In this document: positions 22,648-34,639 of the stretch, piece after piece
How positions within the stretch are numbered: the stretch's first letter is position 1
How the letters are laid out: every line of letters starts with the position of its first letter
From: Sclerodactyla briareus
Lineage: Eukaryota > Echinodermata > Holothuroidea > Dendrochirotida > Sclerodactylidae
Length of the DNA: 64,000 nt
Direction: 5' to 3'
Assembly: GCA_026419785.1 (NCBI GenBank)
Contig: JAODTK010005220.1
Span: 310,001 to 374,000 of the forward strand
Position numbers and translations under genes: made by a program
Notes under the pieces: generated by a model
The model's database searches: none
What the model saw: the letters and a program-made list of their open reading frames with translations, nothing else
Told to the model about the DNA's origin: nothing

Positions 22648-23427
22648 GGCTCCTCACCCGGACACTCCGCTCCTGCATAGACGCTTCAGTACAGCATGTC
22701 AGAGACTTTGTTTGGACTGGAGGAATAGTTTCATATTCCACACTATCCCTACACTGTCATGGCCAATCCTGCATACCATTTACCACATCCTCAATTGAGG
22801 TGTTTGCCATTGTCATGTACTGGGGATTATGGACAGGTGAGGGCTTGATAGGACAGCCCTGCAGTACCTGTGACAGGACTAATTCATTGAGGTGTCATTT
22901 AGATCAGCATTACTGGAATGAATGGCAGCTAGGTCATAGAGTAAGACTCGCTTGTCTAACCAATTTTGGATCTTATGGGAAACTTGCCAAGATGTGGAAA
23001 CTATGTCCAGCCTGAAGCAGGGTGGCATGAGAGTTACCACGACCAGTGGTCTACAGTCAAAACTCAAACTAAAAACAAAAGTGTCCCCTAGACGGGTGTG
23101 TAGGAAAATCATGGTATAAATAACACACTATAACATGATAAACTAATGGTGGTTTCGCTAACAAGCGCCTGTAGGACTGAGTATGGGAGGGTCGCAAAAG
23201 AATATACAAATGTCCCCCTACCAAACACCCCCGATCTCTTTTTGAGCCATTGGCAGAACCCCCTTTCCCCCCCCCCCCGTGCTGGTGTGGATGAGGGATG
23301 CTGCCTGTCATAAGGGGGGAGCACCAGTAGCGGTCTTTGAGATGTTCACAAACACAGCATGTCAGTGGATCAACTTCCTCCGGATTTCTTGTTCGTTTCT
23401 TGCAACAACCCTAACTTTTTCTTCCAG

Positions 23428-23587
23428 AAGTGGAAAGCCTGATTTCTCGCGGTTAGCCAGCCCACAGATGCTAGGGGCAGGTCGGGCTTGGTCCAGCACC
23501 AGAGTTGAATCAACCCCCAGAAGCTGGTCAGCAGTAAATCACCTGATCACAGCCCCCATGTCACTGATTAACACCAGCTCTCACCTG
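23428..23587 (+). CDS. Putative internal exon, unknown gene
   Basis: A strong acceptor (branch-like CCCTAAC, then TTTTTCTTCCAG) at 23409-23427 and a GTATGT donor at 23588 bracket 160 bases that are open in one frame: SGKPDFSRLASPQMLGAGRA then TRVESTPRSWSAVNHLITAP and MSLINTSSHL. The product is Ser/Pro/Arg-rich and looks disordered. No family is recognised, and no neighbouring plus-strand exon was found, so a non-coding exon is also possible. Confidence 0.4.
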
Positions 23588-23979
23588 GTATGTAGGCCAG
23601 CGGAAAGGTGAGGAAGTCGTTGTCTCTCCCTCGGCTAATTTAACAAGTTTAGGATGGGGATATTTAGGGGGCGGTCTCGTAATCCCCAGTAATTGAATGA
23701 GCGTTGATGTGACTGATGCACCACATAAGTAATGGAGTGCAAATCATCACATGTTCTGCTACAAACTTGGTTGTTGTATTTCTGTCACTCAAAGACCTAG
23801 TTTATCAAACATGGTCATAGTTAGCAATTTCTAAATGATGAAGGAGGTATCGTCCTGCCATAAAATTTTCTCAAAAATTGCCAAATTGACAGCATGGCAG
23901 GAAATGCGAATTAGAGCCTGAAAAAATTGTGCACATGGCATTGCCCAAGATGTTTTTGTTTCTAGCTCATGGGGAAAGG

Positions 23980-24215
23980 GAGGGACGGGTGCTAGTCCAA
24001 TTGAGATAGGAGAGGATTTAAAGGGAGAGGGGTTATTAGAGTGTGGTGATGGCAAGAGGGGTATATAGGAGAGGGTATGTGAGGTGATGAGCAGGAGAGG
24101 GGGAGGGGAGGAAATATGTGTCACCAGAGGGGAGGGGGTAAAGATGGTAGGTGTTAAACGGGGCGGGGGTAAACAGGGATAGGGTACACGGGGAGAGGGG
24201 TAAACCGGGAGCGGA
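23980..24215. repeat. Degenerate G-rich minisatellite
   Basis: Repeats of GGGAGAGGGGTAAA(C/A)GGG-like units, with AGAGG and GGGTAAAC blocks, run over this interval. The units are 18-25 bases long and diverged. The plus strand is strongly purine-rich. Confidence 0.5.
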
Positions 24216-27200
24216 TCAGGTCATATAGCACAATGACGGGAACTGTTCAGAAAAGTCCATCTTAGCTAGAAACCACATTTTGTCTCCATGTATGGAACAC
24301 CAAAAAGTTCAGAATCTGGAAGGGGAACACCCTGAGGCATTTTACCAGCATCCAAGAAACACGGGGGGAGGGGGGCGGCAATGTCACACTCAGAGATGAG
24401 CTGGAATATGGTAATATAACAAAACTTGCTTCTGAAATTGTTGAATATGACCCAATTAATGAATGGAAGACAAACGTATACCTGTATAGTGATGTGGTGT
24501 CCAGTAGCATTGTAGAACAGATTACACACACTGTTCTATATGGAGGGTTATAATTAAAATTTGGGCCAGATTCTTTTCTGCTTGAGAGGGGAGAGGGGGG
24601 GGGGGGAAGGGGGAGTTGGTTTCACTGAAAGCCTGAAAAAAAGCCATTTGAACAACCCAGACATCGTCTGGGCATGGTGTACTTCATGAGTATCCATTGG
24701 TGTCACCATCATGCTAGCCTGTTGAAACGGGTGTTTGACTTTGTCCCCTCGTATCATCATCATTCACTCATATCTGCAGAGTGGCCCTTAATTTAACCAA
24801 TCGTGATTTGCCCCAACAAACTCCTGTGCGACTTCTTCTGCTCGCTGTCAATCTGAATCATGGGCGTACTATGTGGGTGGTGCGACTTCACGTTATTGCA
24901 CAATTGGACATTTTCTCTTTTACTAAATACTAGAAACGCCATGTCTGCTGGAAAATTATTCTATCTTGGTCTGATTTGAATTGTTTGGACAACCTCCAAC
25001 CAAGTTTTGGCATACGTTAGATGGATATTCTTTTTTCATTATGCCCAGTTGAAGGACTTCATATTTTCTGTACGTCTGCGGCGATACAACCGCGCAAATA
25101 CGCCTGCGCATAGCCGAAACAGTGGCTTCGGTCAATTTTAGGCTCCAAATGCATCATTCTTCTTCGCAAAAAATTTCACATTTTCGGTGTTGTAAAGGTT
25201 ATTGAAAGTCTTCTGTAAGGATTCAATTAGCTAAATATGGGGCAATTTCCCGCCGAATCTATACAAGGTTGATCCCATCCATATCAACGCACGTGTGCTA
25301 CTAATGACTGACATTACGTCACCTGAATCATAATGAGCAAAATCCCAAATTTTTGGGATTTGTCAAAGAAGTCCTGCAGACTATATGTTGGTGAGGGGGG
25401 GTCGTTCGACCGTGGTATATATACTAAAGAGCGCTAGCCCCCTCTATTTCAGGAACCGGCTTCTCGCATATTGTCTGTCTTCACAGCCGGCCTACATGCA
25501 TGCAGACATTACATTTTTGGTGGAGGGGGGGCACTGATTGCTGATGGGACATGATTTCACAGGTGAGATGGGCACACTGGGACCTTTGTGATCCCCTGCC
25601 CCTTAAGAAACGATGAATACAACAACGGGGTCCCGATCATATATACTGGTACCCAACATCTGCCCTCTCCTGGGCGGGAATTGGTGTCAGGAACAGACCT
25701 TGCTTGGAAAGGTATAGATGACCCAAAAGAGCTTCTGTTTTTTGGCCTGTGCCTAATCCCACATCCACTCCCTCCCCCCTCCCCCCAACCGATCCTAGGC
25801 CAACCACAGGTACTTCCCCACATCTGGCATTGGCTGGAGACGTTGTCAGGTTCTTATTTGGATTGGGATGAGGTGCCTATCCCGAGGGCCAAAAAACAAA
25901 CAAAAACAACAGTTTTGCCTCAATGATGTCATATTCCCTCAAAACTTGATTGAAATCCAAACCTTCAATTACGCGATTTTGGCAGATACGCATTTTTCTC
26001 CATGCATGTTAGGACAATGACCCGGACTTCAACTCCCTGAAGTCTCTTTTAATATCCAGATATTTATTCTCTATAGTATATACTCAACCAACCAACCAAC
26101 CAACAGGTGAGCGTATCAGCCAAAGCTGGAAAAAGCTATCAAATCTCATCCCAGATCTACAGGTAATTTTCTGAATGCATTTAAGCAAGGCACTGTATTT
26201 TTTTTTTCAAGGCATGTTAGACAGAACCCTGACGTAATTGCAACCTCCAGTCCCTGATGCCTCACTGTGAACATTATCCAACCATATTCAGTAACCAACT
26301 GCAAACCCTGCAACCGATACCATGTAAACTGAAACGCTCATTCAGATAGTGCACGGTAGCCTGGAATCCCCAGGGTCCTATGATTAGGCTGTACTGGGGA
26401 ATTCCCCTTGCATCCCAATGACAGGAAAGTAGGAGAAAGACATTTTAAAGCCCCCTAACATGTTGTAAATTAAATGAATTGAAGATCATTCATAATGTGA
26501 AGTAACCGTCCTGTGAACAACTCTGCTGGTAATTCTTGTCGATATGAGGTCCCTCATATTGTAAACAAGTACCGCACGCTCCAGCCAGGCATTGGCCCGC
26601 ACCCACTTATACACATCATGCTCATTCATGAATCAGGAACACAGGAAGAGACATTATAGGCTACGAGTTGCTCCATACGACCAAACGTTTTATGCATTTT
26701 TCACGTAAACGAGTCAATGACACCCTTCCCAAACCCTGTCATGGCGAGAACAAGACAGTCCCGCCATTAAATTGTGGTTCATTGCCAAATTTGAAGTGGG
26801 AAACAACAGTTTTGCATCTTTCTCTTGAATGATGGCTAGACACAAACTGACCCAGGGGTGCAACAGTTTGTCGTGATTATGTTGAGATGGTACTAAGTGG
26901 CTATGGTCATTCAGGGGGATCGTACGTATCTCAGCGAAGGGGGATGCATCATTGTACAAGAACTTTGCAACCCCTCAACTTTTGAAGTTAACCATGTAAC
27001 AGAAAAACGACTTTCCGTGATTCTCTTGTGAATGTTATCAAGAGATGCATTGCCCTTGAAGTTGCCAAAACTGATTCCAACTCACTGACAGTGACAAATT
27101 ATATTTTGTACTGGTTAGTGCAGAGAGACCCTCATGACGCAGGCAGGTGGATTTTCCACAAGGTTGTGCTGGACCTCTTAAGCAACATGGTGCGTTCAAG

Positions 27201-28770
27201 AGATTACTAACATGGCACGCCCGAAGCACGCACTGACGCGAAGAGTCCGAGTGTTTTTTTGCTTTTTGCGTCTGCGTCTAACAACCTTTGCTGAGATCCG
27301 TACAGGAAATGACGATAACATTTGTTTCGCCGAAGCCAGATTTTGGAACAACTGTTGTTAGTGTGTGGACTGAAGGCCCGCTTTACGTGAAATATCATGT
27401 GTGGTATTCTGGGCAATGTATCAATTGTAACTTACTTTGGTCAATAAAACGCAGCACGATTCACGAAGCGAACGATTTTTTTCGGTGGAAGATTAATGGT
27501 TACATCTACAGAAACAGTCCTGTGTGGAATTTTGAAGGAACTCCATTTTGTGGACCCTTTTATTACTCTGAGGGTGCTCATCCATATACTTAAAGATTGA
27601 CTGTCGTCTGCTAGCGTCCAACGGACAACCGACGCGAATGTTGCTGACATCGACGACAAATACCGTAATTGGGCTTATATGTAATTTGAAGCTGATACTT
27701 TTTAACTTATTATTATATCAATTTCTTTGGACAGAAAAAATGTGTGAAATATAACCATTTGGTTTCACTTTATTAAATTACTGGGTCAGTATATTGTTAC
27801 AATATTTAGTGTCATTGACGACAATCCATCTTTAAATCAAGATTAGTGCCATGTAGCAAGCCTATAATCATGGGCACACTGTATAAGGGACTTGGGAGGG
27901 TGCAGCCATAGGGAAAGAGGGGGGGGGGGAATGACCCAACTTTTGTTTGCTCATTACTGCTTCCCCCCCCCCCCTCAACTTGCCTCTGGCCTCCAAACGT
28001 TCAACAAGTGGTTCTTGTAAGCCAATATTACTTAATGTTCCATGACCCCGAACATACACAGTATGTAAACATGACCCCTAACTGAAAACTCAGATTGTAT
28101 TTTGACAAAACCTTTGCAAGGAAATCATTTTTAACATGCTGAGAAGTTTTCCCCTCCATTGGTCGATATTCTCCCTTTTTTGTAGCCCTGCCATGGCCCC
28201 TTGGTGAACTCGCGAATATCCCTTTTAACTACTACATAACAACACAATTACTACTACATACTACTACACCCTCTTTAGCAACCTTTCCCTCCGTTACTCT
28301 CTCAGCCATCTCCCCTCCAAGTAAAAAGGATGATTTTAGAGAAAGTGGAACCAGGATCCCATTTTGTCAGACCGGTAGAATGTAAGTGTAATGTAGCTGA
28401 ATAGAGGGGGTAAAATTGGGGGGAGGGGGGTCCGCCAAACAGAGCCTGGCTGCCAGCTAAAATCCCCCTTGCCCCTCAAAAACCATCTTCCTGCTGCTGC
28501 TCCCCCCCCCCCCCAAAGCCACCTTGGCTTTGGCTGTCTGGAAATTACGGTAATTAATGCACACTCTGGCCATTGCTCCTGCCCAGCTGTAACTCATTGT
28601 CTGGCTGCTTTTACTCCGTCAACAAATGGATAATCATGTCCGTCCTTCTATCGCTAGGGCAATGTCCGCTGACGTCTGTGCATGCCACAGCCTCCTCCCG
28701 GAAGGCGTAACATTCGTGTTTGCAAACCATGCATACCCACTCCCTTGAACATTATTCCCAAGTAGATGGA
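24216..28770. other. Unassigned non-coding DNA
   Basis: No exon, RNA gene or transposon end is recognised. Small features only: an (AACC)n run at about 26088-26106, G or C homopolymers near 24360, 24590, 25380, 27920, 27963 and 28502, and an ACTACTACAT cluster near 28230-28270. Confidence 0.4.
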
Positions 28771-29120
28771 GTTACCCCCATCTAAGAATGCTTCTGGCAG
28801 GTGGTTGATGCTCAATGTTGGAGAGTGAGGCTAAAGAACCCACCCGTTGATGCCCAGTTGGATTATGTTCTTCATCAGCCACATACCATTTTTGAGAAGT
28901 TCTGCGTACATGTGTTCTCCAAAGAATGCCGAACCGCTCTCTCCTCACCTCTTGTGATTGGCTCAGAACACACCAAGACCCTTTTTTTTTACATGGTTGT
29001 TTATTCGTGAGTGCACACCCACTTCCCCTCCCTGGACAGGAGAGTCTTAGAGGGTCCACTGTCCAATGTGAGGTGACTCACATGTGGGTCACTGTCCATG
29101 TTGTCATTCACTCATTAACT

Positions 29121-29590
29121 GTGACTGTGAGAGGTGAGTCACTGTAAGTCAGTTGTTTCAACTTGTACAGCAGTGTAGAGCCTTTGGTCTCTCGACAGTG
29201 ACTGTGAGAGGTGAGTCACTGTAAGTCAGTTGTTTCAACTTGTACAGCAGTGTAGAGCCTTTGGTCTCTCGACAGTGACTGTGAGAGGTGAGTCACTAAG
29301 TCAGTTGTTTCAACTTGTACAGCAGTGTAGAGCCTTTGGTCTCTCGACAGTGACTGTGAGAGGTGAGTCACTGTAAGTCAGTTGTTTCACTTGTACAGCA
29401 GTGTAGAGCCTTTGGTCTCTCGACAGTGACTGTGAGAGGTGAGTCACTGTAAGTCAGTTGTTTCAACTTGTACAGCAGTGTAGAGCCTTTGGTCTCTCGA
29501 CAGTGACTGGTGAGAGGCTGATCACTGTAAGTCAGTTGTTTCACTGTACAGCAGTGTAGAGCCTTTGGTCCTCTCAAGAGTGACTGTGTA
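29121..29590. repeat. 77-bp minisatellite, about six copies
   Basis: About six head-to-tail copies of a 77-bp unit begin GTGACTGTGAGAGGTGAGTC, pass through CTGTAAGTCAGTTGTTTCAA and end TAGAGCCTTTGGTCTCTCGA. Copies differ mostly by one- to three-base gaps (for example loss of TG before TAAGTC, or AA in TTTCAACTTG). Each unit contains GTGACT and AGTCAC facing each other across 10 bases, and a TGAGTCA heptamer that matches the AP-1 site consensus. Confidence 0.95.
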
Positions 29591-31640
29591 CGGGCGATTC
29601 TAGTGGGAATGGAACGAGCTCCATTTTGTGAGAACACAAAATTAGTGGCAGCTCTTTCAACATGTATGAGAGTGCTTCACACCTCACGGGTAGCCAAACG
29701 CTGCTTATGGGCACCACAGATGCTTAACTGGGCACCAAACAGCTGCTATTGTGTCCAACAAGCCGGCTCCCGCTAAAATCACTCGCGCTGTGGTGTTTTT
29801 GTTGATCTGTCAGTCTCAAAGGTGTCCAGGGGGTGTGTCCTACGTCCTGTCCTGTACCCACTTGTTGACTCACCCAGGTATGCCTCACCTCGTCCCAGTA
29901 GGATCATGAGGGTGTCAGTGGTGCACATCATGTTTACCCCCTACATTTGTGAGATTGATTTACCACGACACCCAGAAAATTGGAACCAAAAACTGCAGCC
30001 TACATATTGGCGGGAGCAAAAAGAAAAAGCAGCCTATATATTAGCAGGAGAAACTGACCCTCCTCTCTATCCAATTTCATTTATGAACACATTTTGTTTA
30101 TGTAGAACAACATGAAACAAGTCCAGACATGCAGATGCAACATTAATTTAGAAATTTACTGGGAAACATTCTCTGGAATGAGATGGTGGAACTCCCCCCT
30201 TGCAAACTTTCAGGAGACTATAGAAACGGGAATGTTTATGCGACGATGTCTAGACACCCAATTTCTATCCAATATTCACCATTGTTGTAGACCATAAATC
30301 TCCAGAACTTGGCCTGCACATATTGCCATCTAGTCGGCTGCCATAGGTTTTCACTGAACAGGCTTTCAATTTTGACACTTATACGAAAACTCATATCCGA
30401 ATATTGAACATTAGTGTTTATTAGACCGCAAATCATTTACTACACTAATGTATACAATGGCTGGAAACATGCCCATCCTCATTGTTTCGCCATACAGGGT
30501 GGTGAGTTTTTTTTTTAAATCTAGAGTTAAATTGCGATTTTAATCAGCCCGAATGTAAATCACCAACCCTGGCCTATAGAGTATGTGTTTTTCTCCTCCA
30601 TAGGTTCTTGCATTATAGGATTTTTCTTTTCTTTTTTCTCAGATATTCCTCCTGATCTCAAATGTTGAAAGACAGTGGTTAGGGTTACCTAGTTAAAAGG
30701 TACTGTATCCATTCTGGCCAGCACTACGTAAATGCCAACGCTGAAGGACCACTGCAGGATGAATTTGTCTATGGGAGAGAATGGCTGCAGTGGGTTGGTA
30801 GGTGTTGATGGTTTACTTGTGATAGAGAGACAACAAAACTTCTGCTAAATTGTTATCTTATTCAACAAAATGAAACAGTGAATTACATGACATAACTTTC
30901 CCGGTTGTCCAAGTGAACGTCATGCGTATTAGTGCATTTAATGGGATTCTCCCCAATTTCTCTGCATGCGGACAAATTTGAAGGTTGGAGACTCCACTCC
31001 ACATAGGAACTCGTATTGAATGGGTGTGGACTCATAGAAACAGTTTTGAGTCTTCCGATTATTGCCTCTGTTGTATTCAAGTATGCAGTTGTCCTTTAAG
31101 CACAAAGTCTCAGAACCATAGGCCTCCTACGAAGATTTGAGATTTCATTGAACTGACAGTGGAAGGCATATGCCTGTGGTGCCGCAACCATCATTGTGAT
31201 TGATCTACTCTTTCCATCCACGGGTGCAAGGTTTCACAGTTGACGATATTTTTGTTCTGACTTGTGAAGCGATCATTGCCTCCTGTGGGTTGTATGTAGT
31301 GCTATAGAAGCCATTATTATTATTATACTAACTTATGAATCCACGGTGATTGCAATTTAGGTTTTTAAAATTTTCATGGATCAGACAGCTTTCGTTTCAC
31401 TATTCCGTTGAGTTTTCACCAATAGGGTCATTGTGCACTCAAGCTTTTCGTGGCAAGCGCTGTCGATTGGACATTCGTGAATAGTTCAGGACGGAGTTTA
31501 GGCTGATTTTGAGGGCGTCAAAATTGCTGAAATTGCACCATTTTGTAGTGGCTCCGATTGAACTTATACCACCTCCATGTGCATAACGGAAGTTACAGGT
31601 GGTGAGGCCAATATAAGCGGAGCAACAAGAATGGACAGAC
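29591..31640. other. Unassigned non-coding DNA
   Basis: Nothing is recognised between the 77-bp minisatellite and the SINE at 31.65 kb. Open stretches at 29822-30115 and 30112-30297 lack splice sites or a recognisable product. Confidence 0.4.
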
Positions 31641-31651
31641 TAGAAATGAGT

Positions 31652-31822
31652 GCGTTGGCACCAGTTGGGGAGAAAGAACGTCGCCTTCCACACGGGAGAT
31701 CGGGGGTTGGAATCCCGGTGGGCGGGTCAAACTTAGACTGGCAAATAGGAAATGGTACTGTTGCTTTCTGGCTTGGGCACTCAAGGGAATGGGACAGGGA
31801 CAAACAGGGGTACCAAATTTCA
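31652..31822 (+). mobile_element. tRNA-derived SINE, plus-strand copy
   Basis: A tRNA-like head contains TTGGCACCAGTTGG (A-box-like), CGTCGCCTTCCACACGGGAG and GGGGTTGGAATCCCGG (B-box-like). The body continues into TTGCTTTCTGGCTTGGGCAC and stops near the start of the following minisatellite. It shares the CGCCTTCCACNCGGGAGAT block with the minus-strand copy at 34.6 kb. Confidence 0.6.
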
Positions 31823-31834
31823 TTTGTGTCCTGC

Positions 31835-32725
31835 ATGTGGTTCCCCCACTCCCACCTTAGCATGTGGTTCCCCCCCACTCCCAGCATTAGCAGGTGTTCC
31901 CCCCACGCCCACATGAGCAATGTGGTCCCCCCCACTCCCAACATAGCAGTGGGTCCCCCCTCCCACATTAGCATGTGGTTCCCACTCCAACCTTAGCATG
32001 TGGTTCCCCCACTTCCCACATTAGCATGTGGTTCCCCCACTCCCTCATTAGACAGTGGTTCCCCCACTCTACATCGCATGTGGTTCCCCCCCACTCCCAA
32101 GTAGCATGTGGTTTTCCCCCAGTCCACATTAGCATGTGGTTCCCCCACTCCCACATTAGCATGTGGTTTTCCCCCACTCCCACATAGCATGTGGTTCCCC
32201 CACTCCCACAGAGCATGTGGTTTCCCCCCACTCCCACATCAGCATTGCTTCCCCTCACTCCCACATTAGAATGTGGTTTCCCCCCACTCCCCAAATTGCA
32301 TGTGGTTCCCCCCCACTCCCACATTAGCATGTAGTTCCCCCCACTCCCACATTAGCATGTGGTTTCCCCCCATCCCAACATCAGCATGTGGTTTTCCCCT
32401 CACTCCAACATTAGCATGTGGGATTGCCCCCACTCCAACATTAGCATGGGTTCCCCCACTCCCACATTAGCATGTGGTTCCCCCACTCCCACATTAGCAT
32501 GTGGTGCCCCCCACTCCCACATCAGCAGTGGTTCCCCCACTCCCCCATTAGAATGTGGTTCCCCCCGACTCCAAAATTAGAATGTGGTTCCCCCACTCCC
32601 ACATAGCATGTGGTTCTCCCCCACCCCACATTAGATGTGTTTCCCCCCACTCCCAACATCAGCAATGTGGGTCCCCCTCACTCCCACATTAGCATGTGGT
32701 TCCCCCCCACTCCCACATTAGGGTA
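31835..32725. repeat. 27-bp minisatellite, about 33 copies
   Basis: Roughly 33 head-to-tail copies of CATTAGCATGTGGTTCCCCC followed by ACTCCCA fill 890 bases. Most variation is one base lost or gained, often in the C run, plus ATCAGC or ATTAGA variants. The array is C-rich on the plus strand, so both strands read through as long artificial open frames that should not be taken as genes. Confidence 0.97.
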
Positions 32726-32774
32726 TTGCCAAAGAGGAATTGGCATATTCAGAGTACTTAATGAAGTATCCCAC

Positions 32775-32915
32775 TGCAGGGTTGATTGATTGAATCAGGC
32801 TGATTCAAATCACGATTTAAATCAGTGATTTTAATTGAAAAAATCATGATTTAAAATAGATTACTCGATTTAAATCGATTTATTTGATTTAACTATATGA
32901 TTTAAAAAAAAAGAA
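32775..32915. repeat. AT-rich GATTTAAATC palindromic repeat
   Basis: GATTTAAATC and near matches (CGATTTAAATCGATTTATT, CATGATTTAAAA) recur over 140 bases. The core is self-complementary. A weaker version occurs at 20090-20230. Confidence 0.6.
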
Positions 32916-34318
32916 AAAGCCCACAACCCTGCCCAGCCTGCGTGAAATGGCAGTTCAGTATTCAGGCCTGCACCCTGCGCGGCCCTAGGCTGGAAGAGAC
33001 TGTTAACAATCTGTCAGAGTATTAGCTTTTACTAACTATCAGTAACTTTTAAATAATGACATTATAATCAAGTCAGAAATCAAGCGAGGGCTTGGGGCTA
33101 TTAACCCTGGGAATTTAGATACTTGGAAAAACAGCCTCCAAAAAGTGGAGCGCCAAACTGGGAAAGTGTAATCATGAGTGTAGGAAAGATTTTCGCCAAT
33201 ATGCAAAGAAAGCAGAGTCACTATCAATCAAAGTTAATACCGCCCTGTTAGGAAAGTTTGTTTGGAATTAGCTGAATTGGATGAGCCAACCCACAGAGTC
33301 TGAGAAGAAGGTGTTTCATATGAGCATTGAAACGGATTTTCGTATAAGATTATAAATATATATCCAACATATACCTACCAACCTTGGAGCAGAAATATGC
33401 TGATAGGAGGTTTTTAGACCTTGAATGAACTTTGCCTGTAATTGAGATGAAAACAAAAGATAACTAGTTATACTACAGTCACGCTCCAGACAAAAATCAA
33501 CTCAAAACAAACCAAAAGCTAATAGGTTCAGCTGACTTTATATCAATTTTGAAATATCTTGTTCTTATATAGCGCTTTTTACAGTAGGTCGAAAACTTGC
33601 TCAAAGTGCACTTCAGATATCACCTGTACCCCTGATCACAGTGACTTGTCACAACCCCTACCACCAGCACCACCTCTTGCTTTGTTTTCCTCTCCCTATC
33701 GCACCATTTCAGTGCGTGCATTCATCAGCCCCATTTCATTATGTCATTTCATTGGGGCGTCCCATGTGGGATTCCCAATATCAGCAACCACAGACAATCA
33801 CAAAGCCACCCTGCTGAATACACGTGGCATGGAAATTTCAGGAGACCTGCCTTGTTCAACAGCAAGATCGGAAAATTCTGGGCTCTGCATTGGGCGCCAA
33901 CTCCCTCGCAACACTGGTTTTTGCCGTCTGGACCCAACTCCCGACTAGCTGCTCGTGCCTCTCTTTTTTTGGAAAACATACTAATTTTTCCATCACAAAA
34001 TTTCATGAGTTACCACATTCAATTACCATGGACGCGCACTGTTTGAGCCCTTATGCAACCACTTCGCAAGCACATGTACGTATATTAGAGCTGACACACG
34101 TGTGAAAGGGTACACATGTATCTCTAACGTGCATTGGTAACCAACAAAATTCCTTGGAGCAGAACACCGCACAACAAATTATATGTAACAATATCCTACT
34201 AATGAAGATTAATTCCCCTCCCCCTTTAGTGATCAATTTGTTGCCCCCTGATCCTCAAAGACGATAATAGTCGATGAAACTTGGTTTCAGTCCAGACTGT
34301 TAACCCCTTTTCTCTCCT

Positions 34319-34633
34319 CTTTTTTTTTTTTTCAGGATACTTAACGGAGCATTGGATCGAACCTATTCAAGGCTCAGCACGGATGCAGACCTGGAACTGC
34401 AACCTATGGTCCCATGTTAATCCTTTAACCAGATAACACGAATATCATGGCCTCTTTGGCGGTACCTTAAGTGGGGGTGGGGGTAATCACACCAGACGTA
34501 CCTTGCAATTGGCCTACCTACCCCCGTTTGTCCTTCTTCATCCCCTGTGCTGAGCGTAAAGCGACCTGACCGGGAATCGATCCCATCTCCCGGGTGGAAG
34601 GCGGACACTCTTACTACTGTGCCACCATTCCGC
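34319..34633 (-). mobile_element. tRNA-derived SINE, best-preserved copy
   Basis: Read on the minus strand, the head opens GGAATGGTGGCACAGTAGTA, with A-box TGGCACAGTAGTAAGAG and B-box GGGATCGATTCCCGG about 35 bases apart, as in a tRNA gene. The body has GCTCAGCACAGGGGATGAAG, GTACCGCCAAAGAGG and a GCCTTGAATAGGTTCGATCC block, and ends in a poly(A) tract (T run at 34319-34332 on the plus strand). Head, body and tail in that order define a tRNA-SINE; no cloverleaf with intact acceptor stem is visible, so it is not a working tRNA gene. Confidence 0.8.
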
Positions 34634-34639
34634 TTCTCA

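Noticed and set aside
31564-32580. Long overlapping frames on both strands
   Set aside because: They are produced by the 27-bp minisatellite reading through without stops, and the product is a meaningless repeat.
29121-32725. CRISPR-like regular arrays
   Set aside because: Units are contiguous tandem repeats without unique spacers, in animal DNA.
33559-33948. 129-codon plus-strand frame starting in a TTATATAGCGCTTTTTACAG motif
   Set aside because: The start resembles the AGCGCTTT tails common in retroelement 3' ends, and no protein family or splice signal supports the frame.
34569-34633. Working tRNA gene on the minus strand
   Set aside because: A and B boxes are present but no acceptor stem pairs, and the head continues into a SINE body with poly(A) tail.
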